Below, in pieces: positions 1 to 5,648 of a stretch of 8,594 nucleotides of DNA (positions are counted from its first letter, which is position 1; the number at the start of each line of letters is the position of its first letter). Position numbers and translations under genes: made by a program. The DNA lies in assembly GCA_045535235.1 (NCBI GenBank), contig JAZSLG010000101.1:1-8594 (forward strand), in the 5' to 3' direction. This DNA is from Stercoripulliclostridium_A sp045535235. Its GTDB lineage: Bacteria; Bacillota; Clostridia; Christensenellales; DTU072. A model generated the notes under the pieces. That model searched no databases and had not been told where the DNA came from. It worked only from the letters and a program-made list of their open reading frames with translations.

Positions 1-507
1 TGTATAGAGCTTGGTATAGAGGTGCAATCGGTACCCGGCCCAAGTGCAGTTGCTACCGCTATGAGCGTTGCAGGCGTGTACTCTCCTAGATTTGCATTCA
101 TTGGTTTTTTGCCCGAGAAAAAAGGGGACAAAGATAAACTTTTAGACGAGATAAAGGATTATAATTTACCTTTGGTGTTTTACTGCGCTCCCCACGATTT
201 GGAAAGGGTGATAGGATACCTTTACGAAAAGATGGGGGATCGTCCGCTAACCGTAGTTAAGGAGCTTACCAAGCTACACGAAACCGTTTACAAAGGAACG
301 CTTGGTAATATTGATATACTAAACGACAAGGGAGAATTTGTACTTATTGTTGAACCCCTTGCAAAAGTAGAAAAGGAAATAGACGTGGAGGGTGAATTGC
401 TTGCCTTAATCAACGACGGCGTTAGCAAAAAGGAAGCTGTTAAGATTATTTCTTCCAAATATGATTTACCCAAAAACGAGGTTTATGCGTTAGCCGTCAA
501 ACTATAA
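1..507 (+). CDS. rsmI: RsmI, 16S rRNA C1402 ribose 2'-O-methyltransferase (5' end outside window)
   Basis: The reading frame is open from base 1, so this is the C-terminal 168 residues of a longer protein. The first ATG/GTG candidates inside the window are internal; the true start is upstream. Family knowledge: RsmI is a cytosolic SAM-dependent tetrapyrrole-methylase-fold enzyme of about 280 residues that 2'-O-methylates C1402 in the 30S decoding centre. Seen here: the conserved PGPSAV segment (about residues 12-17 of the fragment), FAFIGFLPEKKG (substrate loop region), the ELTKLHET and KGTLG block, and GEFVLIVEP near the end of the catalytic domain. A small helical tail of about 40 residues follows (LLALINDGVSKKEAVKII), as in RsmI proteins. 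The 3' end overlaps the opposite-strand spmB by 11 bp, and a strong terminator lies 44 nt past the stop inside spmB. The family call is secure. Confidence 0.94.
   Translation, partial: CIELGIEVQSVPGPSAVATAMSVAGVYSPRFAFIGFLPEKKGDKDKLLDEIKDYNLPLVFYCAPHDLERVIGYLYEKMGDRPLTVVKELTKLHETVYKGTLGNIDILNDKGEFVLIVEPLAKVEKEIDVEGELLALINDGVSKKEAVKIISSKYDLPKNEVYALAVKL
427..456 (-). terminator. Possible weak terminator for spmAB, inside rsmI
   Basis: Read on the - strand, GGAAG (456-452) can pair with CTTCC (436-432) across a 15-nt loop, followed by five T residues (431-427). It lies about 40 nt beyond the spmB stop codon, where a terminator for this convergent transcript would be expected. The stem is only 5 bp, so it may be inefficient or coincidental. 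Confidence 0.3.
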
Positions 508-1003
508 TTCTTGCAAGCGCGCAAGCAAGCAAAGTACCAATAAAGGAACTAAACAGGGCAATTGGAATGGCAAGCCCTGTTTTTTTGTCTTTCTCCATGG
601 AAAAATATACCCCTACAACGTAAAAGATGGTTTCGGTGGAGCCCATTATTATGCTTGCAGAAACGGAGAGATAACTATCCACACCATGAGTAAGATATAT
701 GCTTTCCAATAAAGCAAGGCTACCGCTACCGGAAAGAGGACGCAGTATAATTAGTTCCAGTAACTCTTTTGGTATCCCAAGATACGAAAATGCGGGAGCA
801 ACTAGGTTTGTAAGCATTTTGCTCACTCCGCTACGTTGCATTAGTGATATTGCTATAAAAACGGCTATTAGGTTGGGAATTAGCTTTATCGTTAGGGTGA
901 GAGCTTCTTTTATTCCCTCGGTTAGGCTATCTAAAAAGTTAACCCTTTTTACCGCGGAAAGGATAAAAGAAGATAGTAAAATTGCGGGTACCAGATAGTT
1001 CAT
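497..1003 (-). CDS. spmB: Spore maturation protein B (SpmB)
   Basis: A 168-residue, very hydrophobic protein of the nucleoside-recognition/Gate domain family, with several predicted membrane segments (about residues 4-20, 38-55, 70-95, 108-130, 145-166). Diagnostic SpmB stretches are visible: LRPLSGSGSLALL in the middle and GSTETIFYVVGVYF near residues 121-134, matching the family's RPLSGSG and GSTETTFYV blocks. In Bacillus subtilis, SpmA and SpmB are needed for spore core dehydration and heat resistance; the molecular activity is unknown. The ATG overlaps the spmA stop codon (ATGA, 1003-1000) and has no Shine-Dalgarno of its own, so translation is probably coupled to spmA. The length is normal. 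The last 11 bp overlap the end of rsmI, and the coding sequence contains the rsmI terminator in antisense. Confidence 0.92.
   Translation of the reverse strand: MNYLVPAILLSSFILSAVKRVNFLDSLTEGIKEALTLTIKLIPNLIAVFIAISLMQRSGVSKMLTNLVAPAFSYLGIPKELLELIILRPLSGSGSLALLESIYLTHGVDSYLSVSASIIMGSTETIFYVVGVYFSMEKDKKTGLAIPIALFSSFIGTLLACALARIIV
551..586 (+). terminator. Rho-independent terminator of rsmI, embedded in spmB coding sequence
   Basis: AAACAGGGC (551-559) pairs perfectly with GCCCTGTTT (574-582) across a 14-nt loop, and the 3' arm runs into seven T residues (580-586). The T tract lies downstream only when read on the + strand, so it should stop rsmI transcription 44-79 nt after its stop codon. The same bases encode an internal stretch of SpmB (KKTGLAIPIALF), so the hairpin must coexist with coding constraint. 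Confidence 0.85.
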
Positions 1004-1530
1004 TTTTTAACGAAAATTTTAACTAAAAGTACACCTAGTGCGGTAGTAATTGCGGTGGTTATTAAGGAAGGTAAAATCACGTCTATATTGCCACCTTTTG
1101 CGTAACGCATGGCGACTACCGTGGTAGGTATAAGCTGTATAGAGAGGGAGTTTACTACCACGAGCATAATTTTGTTCTTTTTAGTAACCATGTTATCCAT
1201 GGCTTTTAATCCACTTGGAGTGGATGCACCGCCTATACCCAGTAGATTGCTACTAATGTTTACGCTAAGATGTTCGTAGGCTTTTTCTTTTTCATTTGGA
1301 AAAAGAAATCTATTGACCGGCAGTAGTAATTTTTCACATTTTTTACTTATTCCGCTTTTTTCCAAGATTTTGGTTACCGGTAACCAAATACAATAGGAGG
1401 CAAATAGAACGGGTAAAAATTTAATGGTATTTTCACACCCCTCCATTATACTTGGAACTAGTTCGTTGGGCGATGAAATTAGCATGGAAAACGAACATGC
1501 GATATAGATTAAAAGGAGTACACCGTTCAT
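1000..1530 (-). CDS. spmA: Spore maturation protein A (SpmA)
   Basis: A 176-residue integral membrane protein of the Gate/nucleoside-recognition family and the partner of SpmB, expected in a sporulation membrane. The N-terminus is a hydrophobic helix (about residues 3-19). The middle carries the SpmA hallmark NLLGIGGASTPSGLKAMDNM (about 95-114), corresponding to the family's NLLGLGNAATPLGIKAM motif. It is followed by SIQLIPTTVVAMRYAKGG, matching the family's LIPTTVIAVR block, and a C-terminal membrane helix ending in basic residues. It is about 20 residues shorter than B. subtilis SpmA. The start at 1530 has no recognisable ribosome binding site; the upstream DNA is A/T only. A -10-like element ends 5 nt before the ATG, so the message may be leaderless. 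Alternative in-frame starts would remove the first membrane helix and are less likely. Confidence 0.92.
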   Translation of the reverse strand: MNGVLLLIYIACSFSMLISSPNELVPSIMEGCENTIKFLPVLFASYCIWLPVTKILEKSGISKKCEKLLLPVNRFLFPNEKEKAYEHLSVNISSNLLGIGGASTPSGLKAMDNMVTKKNKIMLVVVNSLSIQLIPTTVVAMRYAKGGNIDVILPSLITTAITTALGVLLVKIFVKK

Positions 1531-1535
1531 ATTAA

Positions 1536-1566
1536 ATTTTATTCGTGCGCGTAATAAATATTACAA
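1536..1566 (-). promoter_or_regulatory. Candidate spmA promoter placed directly against the start codon
   Basis: On the - strand, TTGTAA (1566-1561) is followed after 17 nt by AATAAA (1543-1538), or after 19 nt by TAAAAT (1541-1536). Either -10 predicts a transcription start within 1-2 nt of the ATG at 1530. In B. subtilis the spm genes are controlled by a sporulation sigma factor; I do not see a convincing SigE- or SigG-type pair here, so the assignment to a housekeeping-like promoter is tentative. Confidence 0.4.
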
Positions 1567-1572
1567 AGGGTA

Positions 1573-1606
1573 TTGATTTACAATTTTTGGTGTGTTAAAA
1601 TATAAT
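1573..1606 (+). promoter_or_regulatory. Promoter of the uxuA operon with extended -10; predicts leaderless mRNA
   Basis: TTGATT (1573-1578), a 17-nt spacer and TAAAAT (1596-1601) preceded by TG plus one base (1593-1595) make an extended -10 promoter whose expected start point is 1608, the A of the uxuA ATG. An overlapping alternative is TTTACA (1577-1582), an 18-nt spacer and a perfect TATAAT (1601-1606), which would start at about 1613-1614, at the second in-frame ATG. No Shine-Dalgarno is possible in either case. No clear operator palindrome is visible in this 77-bp divergent region. Confidence 0.7.
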
Positions 1607-1607
1607 T

Positions 1608-2648
1608 ATGAAAATGACGTTTAGATGGTATGGTCCCAGTGACAGCATATCAATACAAAATATATCTCAAATCCCCGCAGTCGAAGGCGTTGTTTCGGCA
1701 GTATACGGGGTACCCGTTGGCGAGGTTTGGAGCGAAGAGGCTATTCTCACTCTAAAAAACACCGCAAACGCTAACGGCTTGACTTTTGAAGTGGTAGAAT
1801 CCGTACCAGTACACGAAAATATTAAACTAAACACACCCACTCGCGATAAATTAATAGCGAATTATTGCGAAAATATCAGAAGACTTGCAAAGCACGGGGT
1901 CAAATGTATTTGCTACAATTTTATGCCCGTTTTCGATTGGCTTCGTAGCGAAATGGAACGTGAATTGGTAGACGGCTCAAATGCTTTGGCTTACGACGAG
2001 GCGACCGTTCTTGCCCTCAATCCTCTTAAGACCACGCTATCCCTCCCCGGTTGGGACGAGAGTTACACTCACGAGGAAATGGTGGGACTTTTGAATGCTT
2101 ACAAGGATATTGACGAGGACAAACTCTTTGAAAATCTAAAGTATTTCCTTGATAGGGTTATTCCCGTTGCCGAGGAATGTGACGTAACCATGGCAATTCA
2201 TCCCGACGACCCGCCGTGGGGTATTTTCGGATTGCCCAGAATTATTACCGACAAGGTAAATTTGAAGAGATTTTTGGACTTATATCCCAGCAAATACAAC
2301 GGCGTAACTTTCTGTACGGGAAGTTGGGGTGCAAGCGTAGATAACGATCTTATCGAAATGATTAATATTGCAAAGGGTAGAATTCATTTCGTACATTTGC
2401 GCAACATTAAGCATACTGGATACAGGAGATTTGAAGAATCCGGACACCTTACCTCTAAGGGAAGTTTAGATATGTATAAAATAGTTAAGGCTCTCGTAGA
2501 CGCCGGCTTTGATGGTTACGTTCGTCCCGACCATGGTAGAATGATTTGGGGTGAAACCGGTAAACCCGGTTACGGCTTGTACGATAGGGCTCTTGGCGCC
2601 ATGTATTTATACGGCCTAATCGAGGCGATTGAACACGAAAATAAATAG
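1608..2648 (+). CDS. uxuA: D-mannonate dehydratase UxuA
   Basis: Catalyses D-mannonate to 2-keto-3-deoxy-D-gluconate plus water (EC 4.2.1.8) in the cytosolic hexuronate pathway. The 346-residue length and the opening MKMTFRWYG fit the Gram-positive family well, supporting the start at 1608 despite the lack of a ribosome binding site. It is a TIM-barrel metalloenzyme with all four expected metal ligands in family context: H198 (in HPDDPPWGIFGLPRI), C236 (in TFCTGSWGAS), H263 (in IHFVHLRN) and D308 (in RPDHGRMIWGE). The N-terminal PVGEVW and VESVPVHE blocks are also typical. It is the first gene of a five-gene operon, 17 bp upstream of the mannonate oxidoreductase that would supply its substrate. 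Regulation is unclear; no regulator gene or obvious operator is in the window. ATG 1614 (codon 3) is an alternative start. Confidence 0.96.
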   Translation: MKMTFRWYGPSDSISIQNISQIPAVEGVVSAVYGVPVGEVWSEEAILTLKNTANANGLTFEVVESVPVHENIKLNTPTRDKLIANYCENIRRLAKHGVKCICYNFMPVFDWLRSEMERELVDGSNALAYDEATVLALNPLKTTLSLPGWDESYTHEEMVGLLNAYKDIDEDKLFENLKYFLDRVIPVAEECDVTMAIHPDDPPWGIFGLPRIITDKVNLKRFLDLYPSKYNGVTFCTGSWGASVDNDLIEMINIAKGRIHFVHLRNIKHTGYRRFEESGHLTSKGSLDMYKIVKALVDAGFDGYVRPDHGRMIWGETGKPGYGLYDRALGAMYLYGLIEAIEHENK

Positions 2649-2665
2649 TTCGTTAAGGAGAAAAT

Positions 2666-3511
2666 ATGAAACGTTATAACGTAGATTTGAGTGGTAAAAA
2701 CGTTGCTATTACCGGTGCTGCGGGTGCAATATGCGCCGAGTTCGCAGTTGAAATGGCAAAAGTGGGCGCAAGAGTTGCCCTTTTAGATATAAACTTAGAT
2801 AAAGCGCAAGAGGTCGCGGATAAAATTAACGCGGACGGTGGTTTTGCACGTGCTTATTATGCAAACGTTCTTGACCGTGCCTGTCTAGACGAATGTTATG
2901 AAAAGGTTGTAGCGGATTTTGGTTCCGTAAACATTCTTGTTAACGGTGCAGGTGGCAATCATCCCAGCGCAACTACGACTAAGGAATATTACGAGGCAGG
3001 CGACATTACCGATGAAAACGTAAAGAGCTTTTTCGACCTACCTAACGCACCCATTTCCAAGATATTCGACCTTAACTTTACTTCCATTTTGCTTACCACC
3101 CAAGCGTTTGCAAAAGGAATGGTAGAGAACGGCGGAAATATTATTAATATTTCTTCCATGAACGCATATCGTCCTTTGACTAAGATACCCGCATATTCTG
3201 CCGCAAAGTCCGCAGTAAGCAACTTTACCGAGTGGCTAGCCGTTCACTTTGCCGGCGTTGGTATTAGGGTTAACGCAATTGCTCCCGGCTTTTTCGTAGG
3301 AAACCAAAATAGGGGTCTTCTTTATACCGAGAATGGGGAACTTACTCCTCGTTCGCACAAGATTATTTCCCATACCCCCATGGGCAGATTTGGTGAGTTA
3401 AGCGAACTCGTTGGCACGTTGATGTGGCTTGCAGACGATGAATTTAGTGGTTTCGTAACCGGCATAGTAGTTCCCGTTGATGGTGGATTTAGTGCATATT
3501 CGGGTGTATAA
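2666..3511 (+). CDS. uxuB: D-mannonate oxidoreductase (fructuronate reductase), SDR family, YjmF/UxuB type
   Basis: A 281-residue classical short-chain dehydrogenase expected to interconvert D-fructuronate and D-mannonate with NAD(H), feeding UxuA. The Rossmann glycine motif TGAAGAIC is at 16-23; Cys replaces the last glycine, as I recall also in YjmF-type enzymes. It is followed by acidic D41 after beta-2, which favours NAD over NADP. NGAGGNHP (93-100) is the characteristic form of the NNAG motif in this subfamily. The catalytic set is Ser163/164, Tyr177 and Lys181 (YSAAK), and PVDGGFSAYSGV closes the protein. It is unrelated to the larger E. coli UxuB, so the name is by function. A good Shine-Dalgarno (AAGGAG, 2655-2660) lies 5 nt before the ATG. 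Adjacency to uxuA supports the substrate; another sugar acid remains possible. Confidence 0.88.
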   Translation: MKRYNVDLSGKNVAITGAAGAICAEFAVEMAKVGARVALLDINLDKAQEVADKINADGGFARAYYANVLDRACLDECYEKVVADFGSVNILVNGAGGNHPSATTTKEYYEAGDITDENVKSFFDLPNAPISKIFDLNFTSILLTTQAFAKGMVENGGNIINISSMNAYRPLTKIPAYSAAKSAVSNFTEWLAVHFAGVGIRVNAIAPGFFVGNQNRGLLYTENGELTPRSHKIISHTPMGRFGELSELVGTLMWLADDEFSGFVTGIVVPVDGGFSAYSGV

Positions 3512-3519
3512 TCGTCATT

Positions 3520-3528
3520 TGTTATAAT
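3520..3528 (+). promoter_or_regulatory. Candidate internal promoter (extended -10) in the operon
   Basis: TG plus one base followed by a perfect TATAAT (TGTTATAAT, 3520-3528) sits in the 35-bp gap after the SDR gene. The predicted start, near 3535, falls just before or inside the strong ribosome binding site GGAGGAG (3534-3540). The -35 region (around 3499-3505) is poor, so activity would rely on the extended -10. Confidence 0.45.
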
Positions 3529-3546
3529 ACTGAGGAGGAGAAAATA

Positions 3547-4473
3547 ATGAAAGTCACGATTTCGGGCTTTTACGATGAGGTTAGTTTCAAGTTGGACGAG
3601 CAAATTGCAATGCTCAACGAACTTGGCGAAAAATATATGTGTCCTCGTATAATAGACGGCAAAAATATTGCCGATTATACGGTGGAGGAGTTCGTGGATA
3701 AAATTAAGCCACGTTTAGACGCGCACGGCATCAAATTTAGTTCCATTGGAAGTCCTATTGGCAAAGTAGATATTAACGATGAAGCGGGATTTGAAAGACA
3801 ATTAAAACAACTTGCCGAACTCGTTAAAATTTGTGAGGTTATGGATTGTAAGTATATAAGAATGTTCAGTTTCTTTATGCCAAAAAACTGTGACCCGCAA
3901 AAATATCGTGATAAGGTACTCGAAAAACTGTCCAAGTTCCTCGACGTAGTGGAAAACAGTTCGGTTATCTTACTACATGAAAACGAAAAGGAGATTTACG
4001 GCGATATTTACGAGCGTTGTCTTGATTTATATCACACTATAAATCATCCTCAATTTAAGCTCATATACGACGCATCCAACTTTATCCAAGTTGGCGACAA
4101 TCCCAACGTAGCATACGAGGCGGTTAAGGAATACGTAGTATACTATCACATGAAGGACTGTGATGCCGAAACTAACGTGGAAATGCCCCTTGGACTGGGC
4201 TTTACCGATTATAAATCGATATTCAAAGATTTGGAAGCACGCGGTTACGAAGGCTTTATGACCATGGAACCTCACACTCAAAAGTATGCGCTTGGTAGAA
4301 GAGTAATGGGTTTCTTGCCCTTCCTCAAATTTATTAAGCCCGACTTTTACAAGGGGTTCCGCAAGATAGATAAAAAGCTTGGCGTATCTCTCTTTAAGAA
4401 GATCACCCCCAAAGACGTATTCGTAATGCAATACGTAAATCTAAAGAAATTCCTAGAAGAAGCAGGTAAATAG
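3547..4473 (+). CDS. Sugar phosphate isomerase/epimerase family protein (xylose isomerase-like TIM barrel)
   Basis: A 308-residue soluble protein of the AP-endonuclease-2/xylose-isomerase-like barrel family, whose members isomerise or epimerise free sugars, keto-sugars, ketoglycosides or inososes using one divalent metal. The expected ligands appear in order: E145 (LLHENEK), D175 (LIYDASNF), H201 (YYHMKDC) and E241 (MTMEPHT), with K203 close by. The N-terminus (ISGFYDEVSFKLDEQ) is the usual first strand plus helix. About 60 residues follow the last metal ligand (245-308), with a basic KGFRKIDKKLG stretch; this tail is somewhat longer than I would expect for a minimal barrel. A very strong ribosome binding site GGAGGAG (3534-3540) fixes the start. 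It lies between the uxuAB-type genes and a Gfo/Idh/MocA oxidoreductase, 2 bp from the latter, so the two probably act together. The exact substrate cannot be read from the sequence. Confidence 0.85.
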   Translation: MKVTISGFYDEVSFKLDEQIAMLNELGEKYMCPRIIDGKNIADYTVEEFVDKIKPRLDAHGIKFSSIGSPIGKVDINDEAGFERQLKQLAELVKICEVMDCKYIRMFSFFMPKNCDPQKYRDKVLEKLSKFLDVVENSSVILLHENEKEIYGDIYERCLDLYHTINHPQFKLIYDASNFIQVGDNPNVAYEAVKEYVVYYHMKDCDAETNVEMPLGLGFTDYKSIFKDLEARGYEGFMTMEPHTQKYALGRRVMGFLPFLKFIKPDFYKGFRKIDKKLGVSLFKKITPKDVFVMQYVNLKKFLEEAGK

Positions 4474-4475
4474 TC

Positions 4476-5627
4476 ATGGAAAAATTAAGATACGGTATAG
4501 TAGGCGTCGGTAAACAAGGCTCCAAATACGCTTTTATATTCACTACCGGCTTGGTGAAAAACGGTGTTCTAACCGCGGTTTGTGATATTCAGGAAGAACG
4601 TATTAAATGGGCAAAAGAAAAACTAGAACCAAAGGGCGTAAAGGTTTTTACCGATTATAAGGAGATGATAGATAGCGGATTATGTGATGCCGTTTTAGTG
4701 GAAACTCCGCACTATGACCACCCCGTAATTGCAACCTATGCTCTTAGCAAAAACGTTCATACTCTAATTGATAAGCCCGCAGGCGTATATACCAAGGCTA
4801 TTAGGGAACTAAACGAGTATGCAACCGAGAAAGCAAAAGAGGGCGTAAAGTTTGGTATCATGTATAACCAACGTACCAATCCTTTGTATAAGTATGCAAA
4901 GGAACTCGTTGAAGCGGGAAGAATTGGCGAACTCAAACGCATCAATTGGATTATAACCGATTGGTATCGTCCCCAAGCCTATTACGACCAAGGCGGTTGG
5001 AGAGGTACTTGGGAAGGAGAAGGCGGCGGAGTTCTAATAAACCAATGCCCTCACCAACTGGATTTATTCCAATGGCTAGGTGGTATGCCTACTAGCATTC
5101 GCGGTTATGCCCAAGTGGGTAAAAACCGTAACATAACCGTTGAAAACGACGTCACTGCCTATATGGAATACGCAAACGGAGCGACGGGTTTGTTTATAAC
5201 CTCCACGCACGATTTTCCGGGTACTAACAGACTGGAAATAGACGGTGACAAAGGTAAACTTGTAATTGAAGGCAATCGCTTGGAGTTTACCGAGCTTGAA
5301 GTGGGCGAAAAAGATTTTAATGCTACCAACAAGAAATTTATGCCCAAAATTCCCTCCAAGAAAATCGTAAAGAAGATGAGTAAGTTGAGAGAGGGTTACA
5401 TGTACGTTAAAGAGCAACATTGTGGAATTATAAAGAATTTCACCAATCACGTTTTGAACGGCGAGGCGCTAATTGCTCCCGGTCAAGACGGTATAAACGG
5501 ACTTACCATATCCAACGCAATACATCTTTCCAGTTGGCTAGGAAAAGCCGTTCAACTTCCCATTGACGAGGACCTATATATAGAGGAACTCAACAAACGC
5601 ATTGAAGAAGAAAAAAATAACAAATAA
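4476..5627 (+). CDS. Gfo/Idh/MocA family NAD(P)-dependent oxidoreductase
   Basis: A 383-residue cytosolic dehydrogenase. The N-terminal Rossmann domain has YGIVGVGKQG (glycines 10, 12 and 15) and D37 at the end of beta-2, which suggests NAD. DKPAG (99-103) is the family's EKP motif, with K100 the catalytic lysine. The C-terminal alpha/beta domain carries GGGVLINQCPHQLDL (183-197), the GGG-x-H-x-x-D block with H193 and D196. Family members oxidise or reduce sugars, glycosides and inositols at a ring hydroxyl; several work with TIM-barrel epimerases through 3-keto intermediates. The start is 2 bp after the stop of the epimerase gene with no strong ribosome binding site, so translational coupling is likely. 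The GTWEGEGGG and STHDFPGTN segments may line the substrate pocket, but this is inference. No signal peptide or Tat motif is seen. Family is certain, substrate unknown. Confidence 0.92.
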   Translation: MEKLRYGIVGVGKQGSKYAFIFTTGLVKNGVLTAVCDIQEERIKWAKEKLEPKGVKVFTDYKEMIDSGLCDAVLVETPHYDHPVIATYALSKNVHTLIDKPAGVYTKAIRELNEYATEKAKEGVKFGIMYNQRTNPLYKYAKELVEAGRIGELKRINWIITDWYRPQAYYDQGGWRGTWEGEGGGVLINQCPHQLDLFQWLGGMPTSIRGYAQVGKNRNITVENDVTAYMEYANGATGLFITSTHDFPGTNRLEIDGDKGKLVIEGNRLEFTELEVGEKDFNATNKKFMPKIPSKKIVKKMSKLREGYMYVKEQHCGIIKNFTNHVLNGEALIAPGQDGINGLTISNAIHLSSWLGKAVQLPIDEDLYIEELNKRIEEEKNNK

Positions 5628-5648
5628 ATTATCATACAAGGAGTAATT

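Noticed and set aside
22..507. GTG at 22 as the true start of the first gene
   Set aside because: The frame stays open to base 1 and the upstream residues (CIELGIEV) continue the RsmI domain; the gene is truncated by the window edge.
699..998. 99-codon + strand frame
   Set aside because: Lies wholly antisense to the clearly recognisable spmB and has no family-like motifs or ribosome binding site.
1531..1607. Operator palindrome for a uronate-responsive repressor
   Set aside because: I looked for an inverted repeat around the divergent promoters and found only short A/T matches, none convincing.
2666..3511. Broken cofactor motif in the SDR (TGAAGAIC instead of TGxxxGxG)
   Set aside because: Cys in place of the last glycine fits what I recall of YjmF-type mannonate oxidoreductases, and all catalytic residues are intact.
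4027..4431. 134-codon - strand frame
   Set aside because: Shadow of the TIM-barrel gene; its composition is that of an antisense frame and it has no recognisable domain.
5076..5450. 124-codon - strand frame
   Set aside because: Shadow of the Gfo/Idh/MocA gene on the opposite strand, without independent support.
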